Origin: Saccharopolyspora oryzae
Lineage (GTDB): Bacteria; Actinomycetota; Actinomycetes; Mycobacteriales; Pseudonocardiaceae
DNA length: 64,000 nucleotides
Assembly (NCBI RefSeq): GCF_027853915.1
Contig: NZ_JAQGLA010000001.1
Span: 124,001 to 188,000 of the forward strand
Direction of reading: 5' to 3'
The translations under genes and the position numbers were made by a program. The first letter of the stretch is position 1. Each line of letters starts with the position of its first letter. The notes under the pieces were generated by a model. The model saw only the letters and a program-made list of their open reading frames with translations. It was not told the DNA's origin and searched no databases. Below, one piece after another: positions 45,380-53,845 of this stretch.

Positions 45380-45472
45380 GAACAGCCTCCTCGAAGAGCC
45401 AACGCGGAACTGGCGACATGCTGGTGCACTGTTATACAGATATGCAAGAGACCGTTCGGGGCGGCTTCTAGG

Positions 45473-46120
45473 ATGAGAACCGTGCTGCAGACGATGACCA
45501 CCAGGGACGCGCTCGTCGCGGAAGTCCGCAAGCAGATCCTCAGCGGTGAGCTCGCACCGGGAGAGCCCCTGACCGAGAACGGGCTCGCCGCCAAGTTCGG
45601 GGTGGCGCGGCCTACGGTGCGCTCGGCCCTGCAAGTCCTGCTCAGCCGCCACCTCGCGCAGCAAGCCGGAGGACGTTCCCTGGTCGTCCCCGCGTTCACC
45701 GAAGCCGATGTGCGCGATCTGTACTTCGTGCGCACCCCGCTCGAGCTGGAAGCCGTCCGCCGCATCGTCGAGAACGAGCTTTCCCTGGATGCGGCTGAAC
45801 AGTCGCTGCGAGCGCTCGAAGCCCTGCCGCGAGACGCGAGCTGGGGAGACCGGGTCGAAGCGCACACCGCGTTCCACATCGCGTTGATCAACGCAGCCGG
45901 AAGCCCCCGGTTGAGCAGGATTTACCCTGCGATGCAAGAGGAAATGCAGCTCTGCCTGGCGCAGCTGCGCGCCTCCTACCCGGGGCCGCAAGACCTCGCC
46001 CGCGAACACCGCGCCCTGCTCGAAGCGATCCGGTCGGGCGACCCCGACCACGCCCAGGCCGAGATGCGCGCGCACCTGGAACGCACCCTCCACGACCTGA
46101 CGAGCGCGGACGCCGACTAG
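45473..46120 (+). CDS. GntR-family regulator (FCD/FadR subfamily)
   Basis: A 215-aa GntR protein. The winged HTH (about 12-72) reads DALVAEVRKQILSGELAPGEPLTENGLAAKFGVARPTVRSALQVLL, with VPAFTEADVRDLYFVRTPLE as the linker. The FCD domain (about 80-205) keeps the Asp and His metal ligands in AFHIALINAAG and HRALLEAIRSGD. The ATG has only a weak ribosome site (CTAGG). Between it and the divergent HAD gene lies TTATACAGATATGCAA (45432-45447), an AT-rich patch that may be both -10 region and operator. It probably responds to a carboxylate and controls the HAD hydrolase. Confidence 0.9.
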   Translation: MRTVLQTMTTRDALVAEVRKQILSGELAPGEPLTENGLAAKFGVARPTVRSALQVLLSRHLAQQAGGRSLVVPAFTEADVRDLYFVRTPLELEAVRRIVENELSLDAAEQSLRALEALPRDASWGDRVEAHTAFHIALINAAGSPRLSRIYPAMQEEMQLCLAQLRASYPGPQDLAREHRALLEAIRSGDPDHAQAEMRAHLERTLHDLTSADAD

Positions 46121-46201
46121 ATCGGGCCTCTCACCGGATCATCTCCACTCGCCTCTCACCGTCGTTCCGCAAGCGTTCACGGACCACCACATCGCGCGTC
46201 G

Positions 46202-46226
46202 GACCCCGCTGGCGAGCGCCGGGGTC
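46202..46226. terminator. Hairpin between convergent gntR and pucR-type genes
   Basis: GACCCCG (46202-46208) pairs with CGGGGTC (46220-46226) across an 11-base loop, 82 bp after the gntR stop and 136 bp beyond the pucR-type stop. The rest of the 242-bp gap shows nothing else. Confidence 0.45.
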
Positions 46227-46362
46227 GATGCTCGGCACGAGGGGCTGCCAGCAGGCGCAATCCGCGCGGCCAGACCTCAACCGATACGTGCGGCCAGCAA
46301 TGGACATCTCGTCCGACTAGAAGCCGTGGGCAGCGCTGTCGTCGTGGTTTGCACGGCTCAGT

Positions 46363-47550
46363 TCAGCTGGGGGATTCGGCGGCGATCGTCAGGGCTGCGG
46401 CCAGGCTCATCAGGCCGCGGGCCGTTCTGGGGTTGGCTCCGGTGAGCTTGGCGATGCGGGAGAGGCGGTTGTCGATCGTGTTCGGGTGGACGTGCAGCTG
46501 GCGTGCCGTCTGCCTGCGGTTGAAGTCCGCGGCGAAGTACTCCTTCAACGTCACCAGCAAGTCCGGTTCGCGACGCAGTTCGTCCACTATGGACAGGAAG
46601 TGCGGGACCGCTTCGCTGCTGTGGTGGAGCTGGTACTCGAAGAGCAGGTCGTCGAGCACGGCCACCTCGGCCGGGCTGCCCAGCTGCGCGAGGTGCCGAG
46701 CCTGGCCGGCAGCGGCCGGCACCTCGGCGCGGGAGCCGGCGTGGGCGAACCCCGCCATCACGTCGATGCCCGCCGCGCGCTGCAGCCTGGGAATCGCGGC
46801 GCGAGCGGCCGCCAAGTCGGCGGCGGCGCGATCGGGCTCGGACGGGACGAGGAACAGGCCCCCGTCCGGGTCCAGGGCGACGAGGGCGTCGTCGGCCAGC
46901 GAACGGGTCAGCTCCTCGGTGATCCGGTGCACCTTGCGCCGTCCGGCGAGGCGGCGTCCGACCGCGTCGCCGACGGATTCGGACGGGTGCGGGGCGAATC
47001 GCAGGGCGAGGATCGCGTAGCTGTCCGCCAGCCTGAGGTCGACGCGGTCGGCGAACTCGGCCGTGGCCTGCCCGTCCACCAGTGCGCGCACGACGGCACG
47101 CATGTTCTCCCGCTCCTCGCTGTGCGCGGCCTGGGACTCCTCCTGGTGCGCTTGGAAGCCGGCGTGCATCACCGACTGCAAGCACCGCAGCAGCGCGTCG
47201 CCCGCGACCGCCGGCGGCGCGCCGCGGGAGAGGCGCGACAGCTCGTCCCAGATCGTCCGGGCACCCACCAGGTACGCGTCCATGAAATCCGCGATGGGCA
47301 GGCCCTCCGCCCCGCGCTCCCGTCCCCTGTTCGCGAACAGCAGCAGCTCGTCGTCGTGCAGCTCCCGCTCCTGCTTGACCACGCGGACGTAGAGCCGTGC
47401 GAACTCCCGCGTGGTGTGCGCCATGTGCCGGTACAGGTGCTCCGGAACGGTGCCCTGGTAGCGCGGCGAGGCGGCGGCGTACGCCTGGATCGCGCGGTCG
47501 GCGATCTCGGGAGCTCTGCGCTCGAGCTGATCCCACAGATCTTGTGACAT
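46363..47550 (-). CDS. PucR/CdaR-type transcriptional regulator
   Basis: A 395-aa regulator. The N-terminal helical sensor (about 1-165, RSSBR-like: LYRHMAHTTREFARLYVRVV, LPIADFMDAYLVGARTIWDEL) precedes a GGDEF-like middle. The C-terminal PucR helix-turn-helix is YFAADFNRRQTARQLHVHPNTIDNRLSRIAKLTG (about 338-372). Such proteins activate purine, carboxylate or amine catabolic genes. Its ATG lies inside the perfect palindrome TTGTGACATGTCACAA, suggesting autoregulation. It is divergent from the acyl-CoA synthetase/MBL/MFS genes, which are its probable targets. Confidence 0.9.
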   Translation of the reverse strand: MSQDLWDQLERRAPEIADRAIQAYAAASPRYQGTVPEHLYRHMAHTTREFARLYVRVVKQERELHDDELLLFANRGRERGAEGLPIADFMDAYLVGARTIWDELSRLSRGAPPAVAGDALLRCLQSVMHAGFQAHQEESQAAHSEERENMRAVVRALVDGQATAEFADRVDLRLADSYAILALRFAPHPSESVGDAVGRRLAGRRKVHRITEELTRSLADDALVALDPDGGLFLVPSEPDRAAADLAAARAAIPRLQRAAGIDVMAGFAHAGSRAEVPAAAGQARHLAQLGSPAEVAVLDDLLFEYQLHHSSEAVPHFLSIVDELRREPDLLVTLKEYFAADFNRRQTARQLHVHPNTIDNRLSRIAKLTGANPRTARGLMSLAAALTIAAESPS

Positions 47551-47557
47551 GTCACAA
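47542..47557. promoter_or_regulatory. Perfect 16-bp palindrome over the pucR-type start codon
   Basis: TTGTGACATGTCACAA, perfectly symmetric. The middle CAT is the start codon of the minus-strand regulator, and the plus-strand synthetase start lies 97 bp away. It is a strong operator candidate for autoregulation and perhaps for the divergent operon. TGTGA-N4-TCACA resembles a CRP/FNR site but with 4 rather than 6 central bases. Confidence 0.55.
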
Positions 47558-47653
47558 CACGCTAGCGGAAATCGTGGGGTAAGTGCGCTACCCGCACAGC
47601 AGCGGTTGGAGCACAGTCGAGCGGTACATGGCCCAGATCACAAGGAGCCCACG

Positions 47654-49678
47654 GTGCCCGATGCCGCGCGTTGCGAACCGCTGTTCCGGCCGAAGTCGAT
47701 CGCCGTGGTGGGGGTGTCGGCCACGACGGCGCTGTCGTGGGGCCGCATCACCGTGCAGCGGCTGGTCCACGGCGGTTACGAGGGCGAGATCGTGGTGGTC
47801 GCCCGCGGCGAGCTGAGCCTGCCGGGAGTGCGGGTGGTGGGTTCGCTGGCCGAGGTCGGCTACGGCCCGGACCTGGTGGTGCTGGCGACGCCGGCCACTG
47901 CCGTGCCCGGTCTGCTGCGGGAGGCCCGCGAGATCGGTGCCGGAGCCGCCGTCGTGTACGCGTCCGGGTTCGCTGAGGAGGGCAACGACGACCTGCAGGA
48001 GGAACTGCGGAGCGCCGCCGGGGACATGCCGGTGCTGGGCCCGAACTGCCTCGGCGTGGTCAGCCGTCCGACCGCGGTGCAGGTGTCCACCACGGTGTTC
48101 CTGGACCGGCCGCGGCTGGACCCCGGTCCGATCGGGGTGGTGACGCAGAGCGGGGCGATGGGGTTCGTGCTGGCCGACCTGCTGGAACGAGCGGGGCTCG
48201 GCTACTCCTACTACGCCAGCGTCGGCAACGAGGCCTGCGTCTCGGCGTGCGAGTTGGGCGGTTACCTGCTGGCGCAGCACGACGTCGAGGTCCTGGTGCT
48301 GTACCTGGAAGGCGTGCGGGACGCCGCGGAGCTCCGGGCGTTGGGGCGCCAGGCCCGGGAACTCGGCAAATCGGTGGTCGCGCTGACCGTGGGCAGCAGT
48401 GCGGCCGGAAAGCGCGCCGCGCTCTCGCACACCGCGGCGGTCGCCGGTGATCACCTGCTGCTGGCCTCGCTGTGCCGCCAGGAGGGCATCGACCTGGTCA
48501 CCGACGACGATCAGCTCGTCGACGCCGTGCTGTGCGCGCGCAAGAAGACCGCGCTGCCCCCGGCACCCCGGCTGGCGGTGCTGACGATGTCCGGCGGGGC
48601 TGGCGGAGTGCTCGCCGACAACCTCACCGCGATGGGCGCCCGCATCCCGCCGCTGTCGGCGGCCACCCGCCGGAAGCTCGCCGAAGTCGGCGGGGTGGAA
48701 GCCACCGACACCAATCCGGTGGACCTCGGCGGCAACATCATCCGCTGGCTGGACCGGGTCGAGGAGCTCCTCGGCTCCCTCGACGAGGACCCCGAGCTGG
48801 ACGGCGTGGTGCTGTACCTGACCTTCGGCGACCGGTTCCGCGACGCGTACCACCGACTGGTCGAGGCCGCGGCGGCGATGCGCACCCCGACCTGGTTCGT
48901 GTGGGCGTGCGCCCCGCCCGGGGAACTGGAGCAGCTCGGGCGTCCCGAGACCGTGCTGCCCAGCATCGGCGCGCTGCTGCGGCGGATTCAGGTCCTGATA
49001 CCGGACGCGGTCCCCGAGCCCGCCCCGCAAGACACGAGCACGCCCGCTGAACGTCCACTGTGGTCGGAACTGCGGTCCGCGCCGCTGCTGGCGGAGGCCG
49101 GGATCAGCCACGTGGACACCGTTTCCGCGTCGGATGCGACCGCACTGACCGATGCCGTGCGCCGATCCGGCTGGCACGGGCCGTACGTGGTGAAGGGCGA
49201 CGCCGCCGACGTTCCGCACCGCGCCCGCGCGGGCCTGGTGCGGGTCGGGGTGACTCCTGCGGAGCTGCCCGCGGTGGCGGCCGTGATCGCCGACCGGCTG
49301 GCGGAGGTGTCCACGGACCCGGACCGCGCGCTGGTCGCCCAGCCGATGCTCGCGCACACCGCCGAGCTGGCGCTGGGCGCGACCCGGGATCCGGTGTACG
49401 GCACTGCGGTGCTGCTCGGCGCAGGTGGCGACCGGGCCGAGGACGCGACCGCGCCGCGGCGAGCCCTGCTGCTCCCGGCCACCGACGAGCAGGTCCAGGA
49501 GCTGGCCGGCTGGGCCGGCGCGGTGCTCGGAGCCCCCGTTCCGGCCACTGCCCGGGCGATCGAGGCGCTGACCGGGTTGCTCACCGAGCACCCGGAGTTC
49601 GCCGAGATCGACATCAACCCGCTGTGCGTCACCGGCGACGAACTGGTCGCGGTCGATGCGCTGATCACCCACTCATGA
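47654..49678 (+). CDS. ADP-forming (NDP-forming) acyl-CoA synthetase, alpha and beta domains fused
   Basis: A 674-aa enzyme of the acetate-CoA ligase (ADP-forming) family. CoA-binding Rossmann domain (about 1-135: FRPKSIAVVGVSA, VLGPNCLGVV), succinyl-CoA-ligase-like domains (about 140-440: VTQSGAMGFVLADLL, the phospho-His259 in LSHTAAVAGD), then a degenerate ATP-grasp domain (about 470-670: EFAEIDINPLCV). It would form acyl-CoA from an acid, CoA and ATP, or the reverse. GTG 47654 has AGGAG 6 bases upstream. First gene of an operon with an MBL-fold hydrolase (14 bp later) and an MFS transporter, divergent from a PucR regulator. Confidence 0.93.
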   Translation: MPDAARCEPLFRPKSIAVVGVSATTALSWGRITVQRLVHGGYEGEIVVVARGELSLPGVRVVGSLAEVGYGPDLVVLATPATAVPGLLREAREIGAGAAVVYASGFAEEGNDDLQEELRSAAGDMPVLGPNCLGVVSRPTAVQVSTTVFLDRPRLDPGPIGVVTQSGAMGFVLADLLERAGLGYSYYASVGNEACVSACELGGYLLAQHDVEVLVLYLEGVRDAAELRALGRQARELGKSVVALTVGSSAAGKRAALSHTAAVAGDHLLLASLCRQEGIDLVTDDDQLVDAVLCARKKTALPPAPRLAVLTMSGGAGGVLADNLTAMGARIPPLSAATRRKLAEVGGVEATDTNPVDLGGNIIRWLDRVEELLGSLDEDPELDGVVLYLTFGDRFRDAYHRLVEAAAAMRTPTWFVWACAPPGELEQLGRPETVLPSIGALLRRIQVLIPDAVPEPAPQDTSTPAERPLWSELRSAPLLAEAGISHVDTVSASDATALTDAVRRSGWHGPYVVKGDAADVPHRARAGLVRVGVTPAELPAVAAVIADRLAEVSTDPDRALVAQPMLAHTAELALGATRDPVYGTAVLLGAGGDRAEDATAPRRALLLPATDEQVQELAGWAGAVLGAPVPATARAIEALTGLLTEHPEFAEIDINPLCVTGDELVAVDALITHS

Positions 49679-49692
49679 CAGGAGAGCACCGG

Positions 49693-51012
49693 ATGACTGA
49701 TCTGCTCGATTACGCGGACCAGGTGTGGCGGGGCGAGGCCAGCACCGGCGTCTACCACTCGGGTCGGCTGCGCGAGGACGGCCTGCACGAGGTCGCCGAC
49801 GGGGTGTGGATGTGGCCGGCCTTCGGCAACGTCTACCTGTTCCCCACCGCCGACGGCCTGTTCTGCTTCGACACCGGCGAGAAGCGCACCGCCGGAGACC
49901 TGTTCAACGCGACCCGCGCCCGCACCGACGCACCGCTGCACACCGCGGTGTACTCCCACGGGCACATCGACCACGTCTTCGGCGTCGGGCCGTTCGACGT
50001 CGAGGCCGGGGAGCGCGGCTGGCGGCGTCCGACCGTCGTGGCGCACGAGAACACCCCGCCCCGGTTCCGCCGCTACGCCGCGACCGCCGGCTACAACACC
50101 GTGATCAACCAGCGGCAGTTCCAATCCCCCGGTTTCCGCTGGCCCACCGAGTACCGCCACCCCGACGTCACCTACCGCGACACCAGCGCGCTGCGCATCG
50201 GCGAGCTCGACGTGCAGCTGCGCCACGCCCGCGGCGAGACCGACGACGCGACGATCGCCTGGCTGCCCGAACGGCGGATCCTGTGCTGCGGCGACTTCTT
50301 CATCTGGTCGTCCCCGAACCCCGGCAACCCGCAGAAGGTCCAGCGCTACGCCGCCGAGTGGGCCGAGGCGCTGCGCTGGATGGCCGGACTAGGTGCGGAA
50401 CTGCTGCTGCCCGGCCACGGCGTGCCCATCGTCGGCGCCGATCGGATCCGCACCGCGCTCACCGACACCGCGGAGTTCTTGCAGACCCTGCACGACCAGA
50501 CCGTCGAGGCGATGAACGCCGGTGCCACCCTCGACGAGGTCGTCCACGGCGTCACCGCCCCGGCCGAACTGCTGGCCAAGCCCTACCTCAAACCCTCGTA
50601 CGACGAGCCGGAATTCGTCGTCCGCAACATCTGGCGGCTCTACGGCGGGTGGTACGACGGCAACCCCGCCAACCTCAAACCCGCCCGCACCGAGGACTTC
50701 TCCCGCGAGATCGCCGCGCTCGCCGGCGGCGCCGACCGGCTCGCCGCGCGAGCTCGCGAGCTGCTCACCGCCGGAGAGCACCGGCTGGCCGGTCACTTCG
50801 CCCAGCTCGCCGCCGACGCGGCACCCGACGACCACACCGCGCACGCCACCCGCGCGGAGGTGTTCACCGCACTGGAGAAGGCCGCCACTTCCACCATGGC
50901 CAAGGGCGTCTACGCCTGGGCCGCCGCCGAATCGCAGGCCGTCCTCGACGGCACCGACCACGCCGAGCAGCTCCGCACCCGCACCGCGGGCCGCACCCGG
51001 TGGGCCATCTAG
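49693..51012 (+). CDS. Metallo-beta-lactamase-fold hydrolase, alkylsulfatase-like, intact metal site
   Basis: A 439-aa MBL-fold protein. HGHIDH gives His89, His91, Asp93 and His94; further ligand positions are His178 (RHARGETDD), Asp201 (CCGDFF) and His242 (LPGHG). The C-terminal part (about 290-439) has the helical dimerisation region of SdsA1-like alkylsulfatases (VRNIWRLYGGWYDGNPANLKP and HFAQLAADAAPDD), so hydrolysis of a sulfate ester or related compound is likely, though not certain. AGGAGAG is 6 bases before the ATG. It lies between an acyl-CoA synthetase and an MFS transporter, suggesting a route in which the product is activated as a CoA ester. Confidence 0.9.
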   Translation: MTDLLDYADQVWRGEASTGVYHSGRLREDGLHEVADGVWMWPAFGNVYLFPTADGLFCFDTGEKRTAGDLFNATRARTDAPLHTAVYSHGHIDHVFGVGPFDVEAGERGWRRPTVVAHENTPPRFRRYAATAGYNTVINQRQFQSPGFRWPTEYRHPDVTYRDTSALRIGELDVQLRHARGETDDATIAWLPERRILCCGDFFIWSSPNPGNPQKVQRYAAEWAEALRWMAGLGAELLLPGHGVPIVGADRIRTALTDTAEFLQTLHDQTVEAMNAGATLDEVVHGVTAPAELLAKPYLKPSYDEPEFVVRNIWRLYGGWYDGNPANLKPARTEDFSREIAALAGGADRLAARARELLTAGEHRLAGHFAQLAADAAPDDHTAHATRAEVFTALEKAATSTMAKGVYAWAAAESQAVLDGTDHAEQLRTRTAGRTRWAI

Positions 51013-51057
51013 CAACCGCCCGGGCGCCCGCGGAGACGCCGGAAGGAGAGCGAAGCG

Positions 51058-52395
51058 ATGAACACTCCAGCAGCACAGATCGATGCCATCAGTGCGCGTG
51101 CCGCGTCCAGGGGAACCTCGAGACGCGGCTGGGTCGTGATCGCACTGCTGGTGGCCTTCATGCTGATCAACTTCGCGGACAAGGCAGTGCTCGGGCTGGC
51201 CGCGAAGCCGATCATGCACGACCTCGGGCTCTCGCCCGCGTCCTACGGCCTGCTCAGCAGCGGGTTCTACTTCCTGTTCAGCATCTCGGCGATCCTCGTC
51301 GGTTTCGTCACCAACCGCGTGCAGACGAAGTGGGTGCTGCTCGTGCTGGCGGTGATCTGGGCGCTGACCCAGGCGCCGATGATCGGCACGGTCGGCTTCG
51401 GCGTGCTGCTGGCCAGCCGGATCGTGCTGGGTGCGGCCGAGGGCCCGGCCAACCCGGTCGCCATGCACGCCGCGCACAAGTGGTTCCCGAACGAGAAGCG
51501 CGGCCTGCCCACCGCGCTGCTCAACGTCGGCGCCGGTCTCGGCGTGGCGGTGGCCGCGCCGCTGCTCACCAAGATCATCGTGACCTACGGCTGGCACTGG
51601 GCGTTCTTGGTGCTGTTCGTCATCGGCATGGTGTGGGTGCTGCTGTGGGCGGTGTTCGGGAAGGAAGGCACCGTCGCCGGAAGCGCGTCGATCCACGCCT
51701 CTTCCGCGCAGTCCGAAGTGGACGAACCCGCGCTGCCGTACCGCCGGATCCTGCTGAACCGCACGTGGCTGGGCGGCTTCCTCGCCGGTTTCGCCGCCTA
51801 TTGGGCGCTCTCCCTGCTGGTGGCGTGGGTTCCCGCGTACTTGCAGACCTCGCTGCACTACAGCGCGGTGACCGCGAGTGCGCTCGTGGCCCTGCCCTGG
51901 GTCGCTTCGGTGGTGTTCAACGTGTGCCAGGGGGCGCTGACCGACTGGCTGATGCGCCGCGGCGTCTCCAGCCGGATGTCCCGCGGTGTGCTCGGTGGTG
52001 TCGCGGTCATGATCTCCGGCCTCGCGATGGTGGTGTTCCCGTTCATGCCCGGAGGCGCGCTCCAGATCGCACTGCTGACCATCGCCTTCAGCCTCGGCGG
52101 GATCGTGTTCGCGATCGGGATGACCGTCAACGCCGAGATCAGCCCCACCCGGCAGCGCGGTGCGGTGCTCTCGATCACGGTCGGCATCGTCACCACCGCC
52201 GGTCTGATCGCGCCCTACGTGACCGGGCTGATCATCGAGTCCGCCGCCGATCCGACCACCGGCTACGCCATGGCGTTCGCCATCACGGGCGTGCTGTCGA
52301 TCGTCGGCGGAGCGCTCGCGACGATCTTCGTGCAACCCGAGCGAACCGCTCGCCGACTCGGCTTGCGAACCGAAGAGCCGACCGCCCGCGCCTAG
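51058..52395 (+). CDS. MFS transporter of the anion:cation symporter type
   Basis: A 445-aa membrane protein with 12 predicted helices. The N-terminal half has INFADKAVLGLAAKPIMHDLGLS, a helix-1/loop typical of the ACS branch (glucarate, phthalate, hexuronate and similar anions), with VLGAAEGPANPVAMHAAHKWFPNEKRGL as the strongly conserved loop before helix 5. GGAAGGAG precedes the ATG. It follows the MBL-fold hydrolase by 45 bp, in the operon divergent from PucR, and would import the anionic substrate, for example an organic acid or sulfate ester. Confidence 0.92.
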   Translation: MNTPAAQIDAISARAASRGTSRRGWVVIALLVAFMLINFADKAVLGLAAKPIMHDLGLSPASYGLLSSGFYFLFSISAILVGFVTNRVQTKWVLLVLAVIWALTQAPMIGTVGFGVLLASRIVLGAAEGPANPVAMHAAHKWFPNEKRGLPTALLNVGAGLGVAVAAPLLTKIIVTYGWHWAFLVLFVIGMVWVLLWAVFGKEGTVAGSASIHASSAQSEVDEPALPYRRILLNRTWLGGFLAGFAAYWALSLLVAWVPAYLQTSLHYSAVTASALVALPWVASVVFNVCQGALTDWLMRRGVSSRMSRGVLGGVAVMISGLAMVVFPFMPGGALQIALLTIAFSLGGIVFAIGMTVNAEISPTRQRGAVLSITVGIVTTAGLIAPYVTGLIIESAADPTTGYAMAFAITGVLSIVGGALATIFVQPERTARRLGLRTEEPTARA

Positions 52396-52443
52396 CCCAC
52401 CCACGCAGAGAAACCTGGGACCTACCTTTGATCTTTGGTTTTG

Positions 52444-52460
52444 ATGCGCCGCAGGCGCAT
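52444..52460. terminator. Short perfect hairpin after the MFS gene
   Basis: ATGCGCC (52444-52450) pairs with GGCGCAT (52454-52460) around a GCA loop, 48 bp after the transporter stop. It lies directly before the dispersed repeat copy 2 and could form part of the same mobile-looking spacer. Confidence 0.4.
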
Positions 52461-52489
52461 AGCCCACCTAAGCAGCCTGCACCGCCGCG

Positions 52490-52612
52490 GGTTCTCAGCG
52501 TTCGCCTGACGAGGACAGCCCGCACGCCGTGTATTGGCATACATAAGTCCGGGATCCCGCAGCTCAGGCGGACGCTGAGGTTCCGCCACCCGCACCGCCA
52601 TGCAAAACGAGT
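52490..52612. repeat. Dispersed palindromic repeat, copy 2
   Basis: Same arms as copy 1: CTCAGCGTTCGCCTG (52494-52508) and CAGGCGGACGCTGAG (52565-52579), with a longer centre, then CACCGCCATGCAAAACGAGT (52593-52612). Shared internal blocks are CGAGGAC and GCCGTGT. It lies between the MFS gene and the second MBL-fold gene on the same strand, so here it separates an operon rather than closing two convergent genes. Confidence 0.7.
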
Positions 52613-52639
52613 TCGAAAACAGTTTGAGGTGTCGCACGC

Positions 52640-53845
52640 ATGCTCGCCAACAACGCCAACGGCAGCCCGCTGCTCGGCTCGCGTGAAGTCCAGGTCGTCG
52701 CGCCCGGGGTGTTCACCATCGGCCTGCAGGGCAACAGCTTGGCCGTCGAGACCGATCAGGGACTGCTGATCATCGATTCCGGGCCGGCGCCCCACCTCGT
52801 TCCGGGCGCCCTGGAGTCGCTTCGGGAGCACACCGACAAGCCGGTCCGCTGGATCGTCTACAGCCACGGCCACCTCGGCTACAACTACGGCGTGCCCGGT
52901 TTCCTCGAGGCCGCGGCCGAACGCGGGGAACCGCGGCCGACCCTGATCGCCCACGAGAACGTCGTCCGACGCTACCGCCGCTACCTCGAAACCGCCGGGC
53001 TGCAGAACCACATCAACACCCGCCAGTTCCGCAGACCGATCGAGGACTTCCCGGTGGTGCCACCGCTGACGTTCCCCGACCAGACCTACCAGGAGTCGCT
53101 CACCCTCGGCAGCACCGGCCGGACCGTCCGGCTGCTGTGGGCCCCGTCGGAAACCGACGACGTCACGGCGGTGTGGCTACCGGAGGACCGCATCCTCTAC
53201 GGCAGCGCCGCGGTGATCAACGGCATCCCCAACATCGGCACCCCGATGCGCACCATGCGCGACACCGTCCGCTGGGCCGACACCCTCGACCGGCTCGCCG
53301 CGCTGGACCCGGCGGTCCTGATCCCGGAGTTCGGCGATGTCGTGCGCGACCGCCCGGCCGAGCAGCTCACCGCGACCGCTCGCGCTCTGCGCTGGCTGCG
53401 CGACGCCGTGGTGGAGAGGCTGAACCGGGGCATGGGCGTCGACGACATCGTGCACGACGTCAAGTACCCGGCGGAGCTGTTCGACGTGCCGTGGATGCGG
53501 GAGAACTACGGGCACCGCGACTACATCGTGCGCGACGTCGTGCGGTCGGAAACCGGTTGGTGGGACGGCAATCCCACCAACCTGCACCCGAGCAGGCCCG
53601 CCGACGCAGCTGCGGTGCGCGCCGATGCCATCACCGACAAGCAGGCCGTGCTCGACCACGCCGCCCGCCTCCGCGACGCCGATCGGGTGCAGGACGCGCT
53701 GCACGTCGTCGACCTGCTGGCGCTGGCACCCGGCGACGATCCCGAGGTCCAGCGGGCGCGCGAGCTCAAGGCCGAACTGTGCGCGTTGCGGGCGAAGCAG
53801 GCCACCAGCTACGTTTCCCGCAGCTTCTACCGGACCTCGAGATGA
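52640..53845 (+). CDS. Metallo-beta-lactamase-fold protein with degenerate metal site (probable pseudoenzyme)
   Basis: A 401-aa paralogue of the hydrolase at 49693-51012; NPTNLHPSRPAD and VRDVVRSETGWWDGNPTN align with NIWRLYGGWYDGNPANLKPA. The HxHxDH motif has become HGHLGY: His76 and His78 remain, Gly80 replaces Asp and Tyr81 replaces His. Trp167, Ala190 and Phe231 stand where the intact paralogue has His178, Asp201 and His242. Zn-dependent hydrolysis is therefore unlikely; it may be a regulatory, scaffold or substrate-binding subunit. GAGGTG precedes the ATG. It overlaps the epoxide-hydrolase-like gene by 4 nt (ATGA), so it is still expressed with a catabolic partner. Confidence 0.85.
   Translation: MLANNANGSPLLGSREVQVVAPGVFTIGLQGNSLAVETDQGLLIIDSGPAPHLVPGALESLREHTDKPVRWIVYSHGHLGYNYGVPGFLEAAAERGEPRPTLIAHENVVRRYRRYLETAGLQNHINTRQFRRPIEDFPVVPPLTFPDQTYQESLTLGSTGRTVRLLWAPSETDDVTAVWLPEDRILYGSAAVINGIPNIGTPMRTMRDTVRWADTLDRLAALDPAVLIPEFGDVVRDRPAEQLTATARALRWLRDAVVERLNRGMGVDDIVHDVKYPAELFDVPWMRENYGHRDYIVRDVVRSETGWWDGNPTNLHPSRPADAAAVRADAITDKQAVLDHAARLRDADRVQDALHVVDLLALAPGDDPEVQRARELKAELCALRAKQATSYVSRSFYRTSR

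Noticed and set aside
45432-45447. TTATACAGATATGCAA as a defined GntR operator
   Set aside because: AT-rich and suggestive, but not symmetrical enough to claim; mentioned only in the gntR entry.
47542-47557. CRP/FNR-type binding site
   Set aside because: The half-sites TGTGA and TCACA match, but the spacer is 4 rather than 6 bases, and no CRP-regulated context is visible. Kept as an operator of unknown binder.
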